DNA from: Molossus alvarezi
Taxonomy: Eukaryota > Chordata > Mammalia > Chiroptera > Molossidae
Length of the DNA: 64,000 nt
Direction of reading: 5' to 3'
Assembly (NCBI GenBank): GCA_037176705.1
Contig: CM073886.1
Location: 129,486,001 to 129,550,000, forward strand
The notes beneath the pieces were generated by a model. The model searched no databases and was not told the origin of the DNA. It worked only from the letters and a program-made list of their open reading frames with translations. How positions within the stretch are numbered: the first letter of the stretch is position 1; each line of letters begins with the position of its first letter. Positions 10,806 through 22,979 of the stretch are shown here, one piece after another. The translations under genes and the position numbers were made by a program.

Positions 10806-12796
10806 TAACAAGTCTTTTAAAAACATGTCCTTATCCTAATTTTATCCTTTATAACTTCTCCCCTATAAGTTCCTGCCAGTACCTTGGTCACGCGTGTTCA
10901 TTCTGTCTTTCTGGGGAATGACGACCTGCGTTCACCGCCTTCACCCGTGGAAGGGCTCCTTGCTTCTTCCGTGGGGTTTTAGGTCCTTGCGGACCATCGT
11001 CTTCCATGGAGGTCAGGAAGGTCACGGTTCCAGTTTCAGAGCTGCCCTGGAGCAATGCTTTTCAGGGTCAGAGACGCTTCTTCCTCTGACATCTTCGTCC
11101 ATCTGTTTTTCCAGAGTCCGTAACACACCTGACTTCCCGTCTAGCACACATTCTGAGATGACAACACGACGACTGGTGATAACCAGTGCCACACACTCTT
11201 TATTTACCAAGTCTAAGCCTATCTTTAAAAAACTTGAGAATAAGACCCCCTTCAACCAGGATCCCTGCCCTTCGCTTCACCCACACCCGACAGTCGAAGT
11301 GGTGGCCCCGTCTCCTGCTCCCTCTTCTCCACCTGTGGGTGCACACTGGCACCAAGACCCATTGACAGCTCCACAGTCTTCGTTTAGTTGAAGGAGATGT
11401 CCAGCGAATGTCTGAATAACCCAACCCCTCCTCTGTTTGTTGCATTTAATTTTTTTTTTTTTAATCAAGTCTTACATTTTCTGTCCCTGCAATGTCTTCG
11501 GGATCTTTCTCTGTTGCTGCCATTTTTCCTGGTTAAGGGCACCGCACCCTGGATCGATGCAAAAGGCTTTGGACTAGAATCCCTGTCCTCAGGTTCTTCC
11601 TTCTAATTTATTCTGAAATCGACTCTCAGATGAATCTTAAAACCGTGCGTTTAACGCTCCTGCTCCGAAACGTATAATGTATCCCAAGTAGCGCTAAGCT
11701 AACTCCCTAGCGTTTCAGTTCGACATTCGCGGTTTTCACCGCCTTCACAAGGGCGTCTTCTGCTTCTCACTAGAGCCCCCCTCGGTCCCTCACACAGGAC
11801 GTGGCCTCATGGCTGTGCGGGGTCTTGATGGCTTTCCTTTCTGGCCTCTGCACATCGACCCGCACTGGCGTTGGCACAGCTGAGTCCAACCAGCGACGTT
11901 CTGAGTATAATGCACTTGGGCAAACTGGGTGATGATAGGCAACATCGATGCCTCGAAGGGACTTGCCGACACCGGTCCATTGAAGGAGACAGAGTACTGC
12001 CCAGAAGTCTGCAGTGCGGAACATGCATTGATGCAGAAGGGAGAGTGTGGCGTGATAGACGGACAGCTCTCCATAAGCTTTGGGAGAACAAGGTGAGAGG
12101 AAGCTGCTTTGAGCAGGGGTGTATGGAAGGGTGTGTGGAAGGGGAGCCGTCCCCGCTGCTGTGACAGGTGGGCACTGCACAACCTACTGGACTACGGGCT
12201 GTCTGCACGAAAGGCTGAGCAGGCAGTCTGGGGGCCGGCCTGTAGTCTGTGTGGGTGGGTGGGAGGAGAACAGACCAAGTCCAGGGAGTTGGAGGAAGCA
12301 ATGCTGGAAATTTTCCATCTTATTCTTCAGTCAAGGGGAGACGTCGAAAAGCTCTCAGCTAAGGAATACACCATAGAGTCTGTAGTGAGGGAAAAGCCTC
12401 TGGTAGCAGTACATCCCGAATGGCCTTCAAGGAGTGGGGACTGCAGCTGGTGACCAGGTGGGGCGCTCCTGTGATCATCTGTGCGATGGTGACGGAGTCC
12501 TGGACTCGACGAAGCAGCGGCGAGGGAAGGTCAGTAGGACCAGTGCTTCTGTAGCAGATCTGGAGGCTGGGAGAGAAGCCCCAAGTGGTAGGCACTGGGC
12601 TTTCGGGAGGAGCACTGATTTCTTCAATGACGTTCACAGGGTACCTAATACATATCAGGAACTCTGTTGTGGGCTAGAAACACAAAAAATGAATATCATA
12701 ATCCAAAACTGACAAATTTGACAGTATAATCAAATATAGGGCCATAAACAAATAAAACCCACCCAAAGTAATTATGGTATCTATACCTACATTTAT
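10806..12796. other. unique DNA with an unusually open minus frame
   Basis: No transposon recognised. On the minus strand one frame (12637 down to 11807, 277 codons) has only two internal stops, at 12359-12361 and about 13 codons further on. I recognise no protein in it. Plus-strand frames also stay open, so moderate GC content may be enough explanation. Confidence 0.35.
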
Positions 12797-12947
12797 GTAT
12801 CATCTGTCTATCATCTATGTATCTATGTATCTATCTATCTATGTATCTATCTATCTATCTATCTATCTATCATATATCTATCTATTTATCTGTCATCTAT
12901 CTATCATCTATCTATCTATCATCTATCTATCATCTGTCTATCATCAC
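12797..12947. repeat. (TATC)n microsatellite
   Basis: Tetranucleotide tatc/catc array with variants tatg, tatt and tgtc. Confidence 0.95.
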
Positions 12948-13583
12948 CATCCATCTTTCCCAGGGAATGGAGACTGAAAGAGATGACTCTTAATGAGCCA
13001 TCTCAACTGGTTCTTAAAGGAGAAATATAAATTTAATAAACGAGAAGGGATAAGGAACTGTTGAGACTCAGAGAAGAGCTTTTGCAAGAACACAGTGGAA
13101 TGAAGTGCAGGGCATGTTTGGAGAACCCCCAAGCAGTCCGGGATGACAGCAGACGTACCTAATCACAGGTAAGAAAGAAAATTAACTGCATCGTGCTCAC
13201 CGTTGCAATTTGCTCTGGAGGTGTTAACAAGACAGAAAAGGGTTTAAAACGCGTCTGTGTTTAGAAAGTGATGTGGAGCAGACGGGTGGGGCTGACGTGG
13301 GGACAGACGGAGGGCGGCAGTTCCGTAGGGAAGGGCTGTAGTGATGCTCCAGGTTACAGGTACCAAGTGTGAGGCTCTGGACACGCACCCAGCAAAGGGA
13401 CGGAAATGCAGGCTCACACGTCAGTGCGGCTGGTGGAACCCGTTACCAGCACCGCTGAGGGTGGGCAGAAGTCGGACGATGACTGAGGACTTCAGGGTGG
13501 GTGATTGAGTGCTGCTCCCAGGAACTGAGAAAGAAAATGCAGCATGAAGATCCAAATTTATGCAAGAAAAAGAAAGTACAATA
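12948..13583. other. unique DNA
   Basis: Nothing recognised. Confidence 0.5.
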
Positions 13584-13832
13584 ACAACAGTCGATATTTA
13601 CTGAGCGTTTATGTACCATGCTTATTCTAGTATTTTGTGGGAATTAACACTTCAACCCTCACGATAGACTAATGAACTAGGTCCTCTCATTAGCTCCATT
13701 TTACAGGTGAAGAAATTAAGTCACCGAGAGCTTAAGTAACCTGTTCAAAGTGTCACTGCTACTAAAAAGCAGAGCCACAATTTGAACTCAGACAATATGA
13801 TCCAATAAAATGCATTCTTAACCATATATCGC
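13584..13832 (+). mobile_element. MIR SINE
   Basis: Near full-length and diverged: 'tatttactgagcgttt', 'ttaacacttcaaccctcac', 'ctccattttacaggtgaaga', 'gagagcttaagtaacctg', then 'cagagccacaatttgaactc' and 'cattcttaacc'. These match the MIR order including its core. Confidence 0.9.
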
Positions 13833-14715
13833 CTCCCCTTGTATTTAACTTTGGACATATGACTTTTTGGGAAAGAGCTGAAACTCTGAAGGGTGGGAAG
13901 GGGTCAAAGGTAGAGACGTGGAAATGACAGTCAGTAACACAGAGTGATAGGTGGTCGACATCAGAAATGTCCTAAACTCTAGAGAATCTTTCATGTGGGT
14001 TTGTTTGAGCCAAACTGACGACATATGCTGGCTAGTGAGATCTGAAATGCTCTCGAGAAGAATTTGGAATTAAGGAGGGAACGTAGGAAAGGGAACACAC
14101 ACGGGGAGGAGGAAGCCGGGGGGGGGGGGGGATTGTGCAGGTGTGAAGGGGAGGCTGTGGCAATGCCAGAAACCTCCAAACCTGCCCCTTGCTCCTGTGC
14201 ATCCAGGTGAGCACACCTGTGAAATGCCCCCTTGAGACTCCTCCTTCTAAAGCATCGCCACCTTCAAGAGGGCACAGAGTCTTGTTAGCTGTCTGACACC
14301 TGACCCCCACCTTGGCTTTCCCAGCGCCATGGGACCTTCCTTACCTTCCTCCTTAATTCCAAATGCGGGAAAGAAACTGTTCTTCTCAGGAGCATCTGAG
14401 AGCTTGCTCCCCAGCCCACGTCATCAATTTCGCTCCAATAAACTCATAAAAATTCTTCACAAGTCTGGATGTTTCTTACATCAACACTGAAGGATTGAGG
14501 AGTTGGAGGACGGGCTCTAATCCTTTTAAATGAATTAATCTCAGAGCAGTCTTATAACTGTGATCTGAAATCCTGCCTCCGGTCTGTGCCACAATAGCAG
14601 CAGGACTCACCGGGCCCCCCTCCAGCTGTGAGGCGCCCCATCTTTCTCACCATTCTTGGTCCTTCGATTCCTGTACTGAAACTCAGTTTGGGTACGCCCT
14701 CCACTGCGGGTTTTT
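13833..14715. other. unique DNA with a G13 run
   Basis: A run of about 13 G lies near 14119-14131. Otherwise nothing recognised. Minus frames at 13991-14310 overlap each other and are not coding-like. Confidence 0.45.
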
Positions 14716-15050
14716 GTGTCCATGTTCCAGAACCCAGTGTCCGTGTTCCAGAACCCCGTATCCGTGTTCCAGAATCCATGTTTGTGTTCCAGAACCCCGT
14801 GTCCGTGTTCCAGAACCCCGTGTCCGTGTTCCAGATCCCCGTGTCTGTGTTCCAGAACCCCGTGTCCGTGTTCTAGATCCCCGTGTCCGTGTTCCAGAAC
14901 CCTGTGTCTGTGTTCCAGATCCCCGTGTCCGTGTTCCAGATCCCCGTGTCTGTGTTCCAGAACCCCGTGTCCGTGTTCTAGATCCCCGTGTCTGTGTTCC
15001 AGAACCCTGTGTCTGTGTTCCAGATCCCCATGTCCGTGTTCCAGTACCCC
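14716..15050. repeat. 21-bp minisatellite, 16 copies, with 105-bp higher-order repeat
   Basis: The unit is gtgtccgtgttccagaaccc plus c, with sites varying c/t at base 6, a/t in aa/at-ccc, and c/t in ttc(c/t)ag. Unit 3 (14758-14777) is 20 bp and the rest are 21 bp. Units 6-10 (14820-14924) and 11-15 (14925-15029) match at 104 of 105 positions. Because 21 is a multiple of three, several frames stay open on both strands (up to 177 codons). Those are repeat readings with 7-residue periods, not genes. Confidence 0.95.
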
Positions 15051-15428
15051 ATGCAAGAACAACTTTCACTCCCTGTCCTTCCCCTGACGGGATCTGCCCC
15101 TGGTTTCATGCTCTGCATCAGGGACGGTGGCCAGGTGGGTTAAAGCACGCACGGTCACGAGTGAGCAAAGAGAAAAGAGGAGAAATGAGTGACATGGCCG
15201 TCAGGCTAGTCCAAGAAACAGATGAACCAACCAAATGCAGAAGCTGACTAGCAACAGGGAACGGGAGTGAAGAGCGAAAATCTAGAGACACCCAAGAGTC
15301 TAAAGAACTGAGAACAGGGTAAGTAGGTGTGCGAAGGAGTAGAAATGTCAGAGGGATGGGGCCTTACTTTTAGACTGGAGCGATTAGCTTCAGCATCTGT
15401 AGGCTTGGTGGTAAACAAAAAGAAAGAA
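15051..15428. other. unique DNA
   Basis: Nothing recognised. Confidence 0.5.
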
Positions 15429-15441
15429 AAAGAAAAGATAT

Positions 15442-15662
15442 CCAGCTGGTGTGGCTCAGTGGTTGACCATCAACCCAGGCACCAAGAGGTTGCCGGTTCG
15501 ATTCCCGGTCAGGGCACATGCCCAGGTTGTGGGCCTGATCCCCAGTGGGGGGCATGCAGGAGGCGGCCAATCAATGTTTTCTCATTGATGTTTTTATCTC
15601 TCTCTCTCCCTGTCCCTTTCTGTCTCTCTAAAAATCAATAAAAATAAAATAAATTTTTTTTT
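15442..15662 (+). mobile_element. VES SINE (short subtype) with target-site duplication
   Basis: Complete: 'ccagctggtgtggctcagtg', B box 'ggttcgattcccggtcaggg', body 'gcatgcaggaggcggcca', end 'aatcaataaaaataaaataa'. The flanks aaagaaaagatat (15429-15441) and aaagaaaaaatat (15663-15675) are a 13-bp duplication with one mismatch. Confidence 0.95.
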
Positions 15663-15675
15663 AAAGAAAAAATAT

Positions 15676-16743
15676 TCAGGCCATGATAGAATGTCACATA
15701 TGGCTCCTTCATGTGAGTTTCAAGTAGAGCAAAGCTAAAGCTCACGGTAGTGGAAAAAGGGGAGGACGTGGAGGTCCAGGATGTGGAAAAGTTATCAACT
15801 ATTATGCTGAAACTCGCTGGCGGGGGCGGGGTGGGGGTGCAGGAGAAATCTGGGCGGCCAGTGTGCAGTTCCTCGAAGGTGGGAACAGACAGCATGTTGC
15901 CAGAGACAAAGGCCTGGCGTTACCACCACTTCGACCTGCACTGTGTCCTCCCGCCACGGTCAGCCACGTGTGCTGTGTGGAAAGACCGAGGGCCAAAGAT
16001 ACAATGTTTCTTTCAGCTTTGTTTCGTTGGTATATAACCTTTTAAAGAAAAACAACCACTTTTATTATATTTAATGCCACTGAAAAGCAGTCATTGCTTC
16101 TCTTTTTCTCAATAATCAAGTGCTAAAAATGTAAAACGTGTCTTCTGTGATGTCTGAGGAAAGGTTCTTGGTCATATTTATGTGTCAAGCCTCCCAGCTC
16201 TAGTTTTGATTTATTATTCATTAAGTTTTATTTCTGAACCTTGGACATTATTTTTAAACTTCTGGGAATAAAAACAAAACTCCATCTAAAATATGGCTTT
16301 GCAGCCACTTAACCAACACACGGCATGAATTATTCTGTCCTCTCCTCCGCGTCTCTTCCTGAGACGAGTCCACCGCATGGAAAGAATTCTCGGGCAACAC
16401 TCACAATGACTGGAAATGATTACCTTGTTGTCATGGTGCTGGATGATGTCACCGCCTTCCCGACCAGTCAACAGTGCCCACTTCACCCTCCACAGTGAGA
16501 CTGCAGCTTTGCTCACTGCTAACTGGAAAACCCTGCTGCGTGTTCAACCCCGTTCCCAGACAGTCCAAGATGAGTCCCATTTACCTGTGCTGAGAGTTTT
16601 ACCCCCGTGCTTCTCAGTGACTGACGATAGGTGGCTCCGGCTCCTTGGACAATCTGCCCCACTCTCCTTGTACTCTGATCACCTCTGAGGAAAACAAGTT
16701 AGCATTTTGCTCAGTTTTCTCTTATTCTGTTTCACTCCATTCA
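15676..16743. other. unique DNA
   Basis: No repeat or gene recognised. Short frames at 15750-16037 and 16416-16688 conflict with others on the opposite strand. Confidence 0.45.
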
Positions 16744-16755
16744 GTAGGGCCCCAC
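16744..16755. repeat. target-site duplication of the L1, left copy
   Basis: gtagggccccac, repeated exactly at 17747-17758. Confidence 0.85.
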
Positions 16756-17746
16756 ATTATTTTTTTGTTTTTATTTTTTTAATTAATTTATTTATTCATT
16801 TTTGTTACAGATGTTTCTCCTCCCCCCACCCCCTGATACCCCCCTCCCCTTCCCTCCTGCCCTGTCCCGAGCTTTGTTGTCAATGTCCATGGTTCATGCA
16901 CACATGCATATAAGTTCTGTGGTTTATCTCTCCCCCTTACCCCCTCATCTGGGGATTGTCAGTCTGTACCCCACTTCCACGTCTCTGGGACAAACCTATT
17001 CCTCAGACTGTTATGTTCATTATATTCCACAAATAAGTGAGATCATGTGATATTTGTCTATCTCTGCTTGGCTTATTTCACTTAGGATAATACTATCCAG
17101 GTCCCTCCATGTCGTCTCAAAGGATGAGAGCTCTTTCTTTCTTACAGCTGCATAGTACTCCATTGTGTACATGTACCACAGCTTTTTTATCCATTCATCT
17201 ACTGATGGACACTTGGGCTATTTCCAGATCTTAGCTATTGTAAATAGTGCTGCTATAAACATGGGGGTGCATATATTCTTTCTGATTGGTGTTTCAGGCT
17301 TCTTAAGGTATATTCCTAGAAGTGGGGTCACTGGGTCGAAAGGTAGTTCAATTTTTAATTTTTTGAGGTAACACCATAGTGTTTTCCATAGCGGCTGCAC
17401 CAGTCTGCATTCCCACCAGCAGTGTACTAGAGTCCCCTTTTCTCCACACCCTCGCCAACCCTTGTTGTTTGGTGATTTGTTGATGGCGGCCATTCTGACA
17501 GGTGTGAGGTGATACCTCCTTGTTGTTTTAATTTGCATCTCTGATGATTAGTGATGTTGAGCATTTCTTCATATGTCTCTTAGCCATTTGTATGTCCTGT
17601 TTGGAGAGGTGTTTATTTAGTTCCTCTGCTCATTTTTTAATTGGGTTCTTTGCCTTCCTTTTGTGGAGTTGTATGAGCACTCTCTATATATTGGAAATTA
17701 ACCCTTTATCTGATGATCATTGGCAATTATGCTCTCCCATAGAGTG
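16756..17746 (-). mobile_element. 5'-truncated L1 (end of ORF2 plus 3' UTR)
   Basis: Read on the minus strand, this is the last part of L1 ORF2 followed by a G-rich 3' UTR and 'aacatctgtaac' near the tail. A perfect 12-bp direct repeat (gtagggccccac) brackets it, so this was one target-primed insertion of about 990 bp. Its 3' UTR resembles those at 43087, 51958 and 59075. With a perfect duplication and a long open stretch of ORF2 it is fairly recent. Confidence 0.92.
17218..17538 (-). pseudogene. L1 ORF2 C-terminal fragment
   Basis: An open stretch of about 106 codons encodes the C-terminal part of L1 ORF2p. It includes the Cys-rich segment with a conserved CWWEC core, followed by the [14 protein letters not shown] and [11 protein letters not shown] regions typical of L1. 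The endonuclease and reverse-transcriptase domains are absent because the insertion is 5'-truncated. It cannot make a working enzyme and should be treated as a dead fragment. Confidence 0.9.
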
Positions 17747-17758
17747 GTAGGGCCCCAC
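17747..17758. repeat. target-site duplication of the L1, right copy
   Basis: gtagggccccac, identical to 16744-16755. Confidence 0.85.
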
Positions 17759-18755
17759 TTTAAATGGCTACACCTTAAGTAAAGAATTATCTTTAGTTAG
17801 AATTATCTTTAAAAGTGTTTTGAAGGCGGCATTGCCAATAGTGAATCATTTGGGGCTGATTGGAATATTTCCCTAATTAATCTATGGTGAGCAGGGATTT
17901 CTTGTCATTGGAAGGATTATCCTCCACATATTCAATCGATTTGGGATCTCTCTCTACAATTTTGCCCTGAATTGTGTACACTAAAGAAAACCATTTAACA
18001 GTCTGGCTCTCCAGCCAGTTCCCCTAGTTGCCTTCACTTAACTTGCTTCCAACTCGATTCTCGAAGTCATGGCTCGGTCGCGCCTTCCTAAGTCGACTGA
18101 TCTTTATGTCCACTTTCGTCTTCAAATGACTGGACGTGTCTAACACACTTGGTTTGCTAGTGTGCCCTCCACATCACTGTTCCTTACACTGTGATCCTTG
18201 GTTCAAGTGTCCTGTCCTTCAGGAGACCTCTGTGTGCCCCCTCGCCCGCCCTCCTGTGCTTGGGTGCACTCATGTGCACCTCAGTATTCCCGCTCAGTGT
18301 GCTAGTGTACCCGGCTCTGGTGGGTTGTATCACAGCTCTTTGTTCACACCCGATTTCTATCACTGGAATTTGAGGGTCGGACAATGTCTTATCCTTCTTT
18401 GTATTTCTCGTACTGAAGCATAGACTAGACGATCGGAGCGTGTATATTGAGGGCAATAACGTACAAAAGTAGCAAAATCCAGGATTGTTTGGTCAGGGCA
18501 TCTTGGATCCTTGCCAACATCAATATAGAATAATGAGGAAAGCATATTTTGACCTAAACATTTTTTAAAAAGCAAGACAAGATGAAAAAATAATGATGTT
18601 GCATAGTGTTATATCTCTTTGAGCACATAGACTGGTTTCCTCTTCTATCCTTGAAAATGGCAAAAATAAAACATTTTAAAAATGGGGTACTGGGGGAGAA
18701 AGGGACACGAGTCCAGGTGAACATATTTTTATTTTAGATGCTCAGTCTCCCTTCC
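17759..18755. other. unique DNA
   Basis: Nothing recognised. Frames of 60-95 codons at 18136-18456 occur on both strands at once. Confidence 0.45.
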
Positions 18756-19140
18756 ACCCAGGGGAGCTGACGAATCACTTCCAAGACAAAAGGACTTCTC
18801 TTGCCCATTTGGGTCAGGACCGAGGCTGATGCCACACCCATGTTCACTCCAGCATTGTTCACAGACAGCCAGAGGGGAGACAGTTCCAGTGCCTACTGAT
18901 GAAGCCAGTGGGTCAGGACAATGTGGGGTGTGCACACGACAGAGTGTTCCTCCGCCTCTGACACAGAAGGAGTCCCGTCACATGTTACACCATGGATGGA
19001 ACTTGAGGACATGGTACTAAGCTAAGCAAGCCAAAGGCAAAAAGACAAATGCTATGTGATTCCACTTGCATGAGGTTAATAGTTAAACTCATAGCAACAG
19101 GAAGTGGAATGATGGTTTCGGGGGCCACCTGAGCGGACAG
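18756..19140 (+). mobile_element. old L1 3'-end fragment
   Basis: It contains 'catgttcactccagcattgt' (as in the L1 '…cagcattattcacaatagcc' region), 'catggatggaacttgaggac', 'gctaagcaagcc', 'tgattccacttgcatgaggt' and 'ggaatgatggtttcggggg'. The order matches the L1 ORF2 end and 3' UTR, with gaps and many substitutions. Confidence 0.8.
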
Positions 19141-21045
19141 AGTCTTTCCTGCCCTGCACCACCAGCAGATCTGGTCCAGCTACATAGTCCATGGACCTTC
19201 TCCCACGGGCCTCATGCCCATGCCTCTGAGGAGATCAGGGTCTAGTACTCTCTCTGAAGTATGGGGCAGTCTATGAAGAGGCCAGTCTGTGTAGAAGAGA
19301 CACTGCTGATGATAAAGAAGTTAGACAAGCATCATGTTAAGGAACATAAATTTTATACGGTGGATAATGTAAGCTTCTGATAGATGGCCTTTTAGCATGA
19401 AGGGAGACGAGCATATATATGAGTTAGTGCAATCGCTCTGCTGGGGTGGTGTCAGAGACGCTGAGGGGAAAGAGATGTTTAAATGGGGAAAAAAAGTGTT
19501 TAAATAGGGTAAGGAGTTAACAGAGAGGGAGAATGAGAAGATACAGGAAGTAGAGGGATAATTGATAGATGGACTTCCCAAAGTAGCCACGAAGATCTAG
19601 AGTGAGAAAGAGGAATTGACATTTGCAAGGAGAGGAACACCTCTGTTTTCAGAAGAGAGACAAGAGGGACAAATGGGAGATGCTGGACTTGAAGATTTCT
19701 GAGGCTAAACCAGGATGCCAGTTGTCCTTCTAGATTTGCAAGGTGACAGCTTAGATCCAACTTTTCATGAGTATTATTGGGCTTCACTTTGATTCGGTTA
19801 ATTTGGAATTGTTTTCTCTCCAAGGAGAATTTGACCTAAGCAATGGATGAAAGATTCAAAGTGTTGAGTGAGGGTGAGTGACAGGTCTCTCATCTTTACG
19901 GGAATAGGACAGCCAAGACACAGAGGTTTACCAAAAGTGTTTTTCATTGTGTTGAGCATAATGATTACTTGTTAGATGACCTGGCATTTCAGAGAAGCTG
20001 TAGCCCAGGGCTGAGGTCAGTCCAAGGAGTGAAGGACATATGTAATGAAAAATAAAATTGCTTAAATAATGCAGAATGCGGCTTGGGCTGAAATTCAAAT
20101 CATTTTCTTATGAGATAATTTCCCAATGATCTCTTTATAGGAAGACTGGAAGGTTGGAAATCTTTTAAAAATGTTTTTGAAGTTATTTCATGATGATTCA
20201 GTTTCTATTTCTGTTCCGAGTACTAAGATTATTTATAATCTTATAACTGCTTTTCCCCAGCTATTTTTGTATCATTATAAAAGAACTCCTTCAAAATGGC
20301 AAGTTGCTGACACTCTCTTTATATCGGCTTGACTCCTGCTCCTCATTTCGAATTTTGTATTATGTAAATAACTGTATCATACAGTTCTCAACGCAAGCTT
20401 CCACGGAGATGTGAAGGGCAAGCTTATTCCCAAGAAATACAATCTTATTAACATGCATTGCCTTTGTAGGGAACAGTGAGGCCCTTTGTGAACAACATGC
20501 AGCCATAAAATGATGAAAATGTCCCTGGTAATAAAATTTTTACCCTAAGTTACCGCAGCATCAACCACTACCTGTGACTGTGGGAGGTGGAGGTGGGCAG
20601 GCGGAGGATTGTGGAAGACGAATACAGATGAGATAAATTCCTGATGTCATTTTCCGTTATGAAATGTAGCACATTCTCCAAAACATCTAGTTCTTCACAG
20701 GTGCCCTGACTATCATCTTGCATCATTGGAAGAATACTGAGCATGACTGTGTGTAGCTTCTCGGTCAACATCTACTGGGCAGTTAAAGTTTAAAGACATT
20801 AATAAATGATCCCTTTGGCATTTTCCTCTTCCTAAGACAATTTCTTCTGAAAGGAAGACAAAACCATCTGAACTGAAATATATATGTGTATACATGCATA
20901 CATTGTTTGTACATTTTTAAATGTTAATGAAGGTTTTTGTTACATGATCATTGTAACAGCTTGAAACAATTCTGAAAAATATGAAAACAACGATAAGCAT
21001 CTGAAATTCTCTCATGTTATTAATTGATTAATTAACTACATTTTT
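19141..21045. other. unique DNA
   Basis: No transposon recognised. A minus-strand frame at 20568-20771, followed upstream by another-frame stretch to 20895, looks somewhat protein-like but starts directly after a stop and has no known motif. Confidence 0.4.
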
Positions 21046-21150
21046 GATTCAATAAATATTGAGTACCTGCTATGCCCAAGGCATATGGCTGGCTCTGGGG
21101 ATAAAATTAGCATGGTACCTACTATCATGGGAATGACACAATGGAATATT
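21046..21150 (+). repeat. fragment of an old mammalian repeat
   Basis: 'ttgagtacctgctatgccca' followed by 'ggctctggggata' resembles the widespread 'ttgagcacctactatgtgcc…ctggggata' segment of ancient interspersed repeats. The family is not resolved (L2- or MIR-related). Confidence 0.45.
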
Positions 21151-21755
21151 TGGGCTACTCCAGGTATTTCTTTGTGAGAACGATTTTATGTGTACGTGTA
21201 TTAATATTTTAACTCATAAGCACACACATTTATATATCGCAGAAAGAGATTAATTATAACTCATCATTCACAGCTATCTTTTCTTAGCAGACAGTAGTCT
21301 GTGACCATCTTAATTTGTCAGTACATGCAGAGTGGAGCATTGTTTTCCTTGATTGCTTGGTCTTTTATTCACTGGCTACCTCAGGTCGGGTTCCCTGGTT
21401 CAGAGAGTGAAGATAGAGTTATGCAGGAAGAGTACAGAGGAGTAGTCTTGTGAACACTATCTGAGTGAGGGAAGAAGTACTGGTCTTAGGGAAGAGTTGA
21501 ACTGCAATGGAATTGCAACGGAGATCCCATACAATCTCAAAGCAAGCGCAAGAACGGGTGTGGTCCTTCAGGTCTGTCCCCATTTGAGGCCAGGCCTTTG
21601 TATCCTCACATCAACCAGTCACTGGATGAGAGCTGTTCTCATGGAAAGGGCGCACTTGTGGGTTACGTAGCTTTATTAGTCAAGGGCATTACGTCAGAGG
21701 AACCTCTATACACTGTTGGTAGGCAACTTTCTTTGCAACTAGGAGAATAAGACAT

Positions 21756-22745
21756 TTATGGTTTCTATTTTCAAAAAAGTTGTTAAGGTGTGTTTCATGG
21801 CCCAGAAAATGTTGTCTATCTTGTTGAATAATCCATATGAGCTTGTGAAGAATGTATATTGGGTTGTTGTTGGATGAAATAGTCTAAAAAAGAGTCCATC
21901 CAGCTGATGGGTGGTAACATTGAGTTCAACTATGTCCTGACTGATTTTCTGGGTCTGTCCATTTCTGGAAGAGGGGTGTAGACATCTTCAACAATGACAG
22001 AAGATTCATCTATTTCTGCTTGCAGGTCTATCAGTTTTTACCTCATGTAGTTTGGTGCTCTGTTGTTAGGTACACATTAAAAATTGTTATGTCTTCTTTG
22101 GGAGATTACCCCTTTATCGTTATATGATGCTTTTTATCTCTGATAATTTTCCTTACCTTGAAGTCAGCTACATCTGAAATGACCATAGCTATTCCTGCTT
22201 TGTTTTCGTGTTAGTGTCTTTATATTTCAAGTGAATTTCTTGTAGACACTACATAGTTGAGTCACATTTTTTGATCCACTCTGATAACTGTCTTTTACTT
22301 GGTGAGTTTAGACTACTGACATTCAAAGTGATTAGTGATATGACCAAATTAATATCGACCATATTCATTACTTTTTCTATTTGTTGCCTTTGTTCTTCCT
22401 GTTTTACTGCCTTCTGTGGTTTTAACTGAACAGTTAAAATGATTCCATCTTCACTCCTTTCTGAGCATATTCGTGATACTTTTTTAAAACTTGTTTCAGT
22501 GGTTGCTCTAGAGTTTGCAACACACATTTGCAACTATCCAAATCCACATTCAAATAACACTACGCCAGTTTGTGGGTAATGTGAGTACCTTGTAGTAACA
22601 TCAAAATAATCCTAATACCTTCCTCCTGTGCCTGTTATTCATTTCACTTATCCATTAACATATATATAAGAATATAGTAGAGCATATATATGATGCAGAC
22701 ATAACCATACATAATAGAATACATTTTTGCTATCATTGTGGAGAA
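21756..22745 (-). mobile_element. old L1 fragment, start of ORF2
   Basis: Minus-strand reading gives the L1 ORF2 N-terminus (ITLNVSSLNSPSKRQLSEWIK region near 22350-22250), then the endonuclease domain region down to about 21760. The part above 22350 is the upstream L1 sequence. Frameshifts and stops interrupt it. It is much older than the L1 at 16756. The 94-codon frame at 22249-22533 is its longest open remnant. Confidence 0.85.
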
Positions 22746-22979
22746 GGCCAGTAGGAGCCTCTAAAACTACCTTCTCTCCTGCCCATATAGTAACTCAACA
22801 AGAATACCACTTCCCAGGGAGAATGGTAGAGATTAGGGACACCTTTTAAGACTATTTCTTACCAACAGCCCACAGATTCTGGGGGGTGACCATTTAGCAT
22901 AAACTGAACCAGGTGATAGTGTTAGTTAGAAATGCTATGACTAATGTGGCAAATTTGCTTAAAAGTATTAGCACAACCT

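Noticed and set aside
14607..15247. Open frames of 123-177 codons with 7-residue periods on both strands
   Set aside because: They are readings of the 21-bp minisatellite. A unit divisible by three without a stop leaves several frames open.
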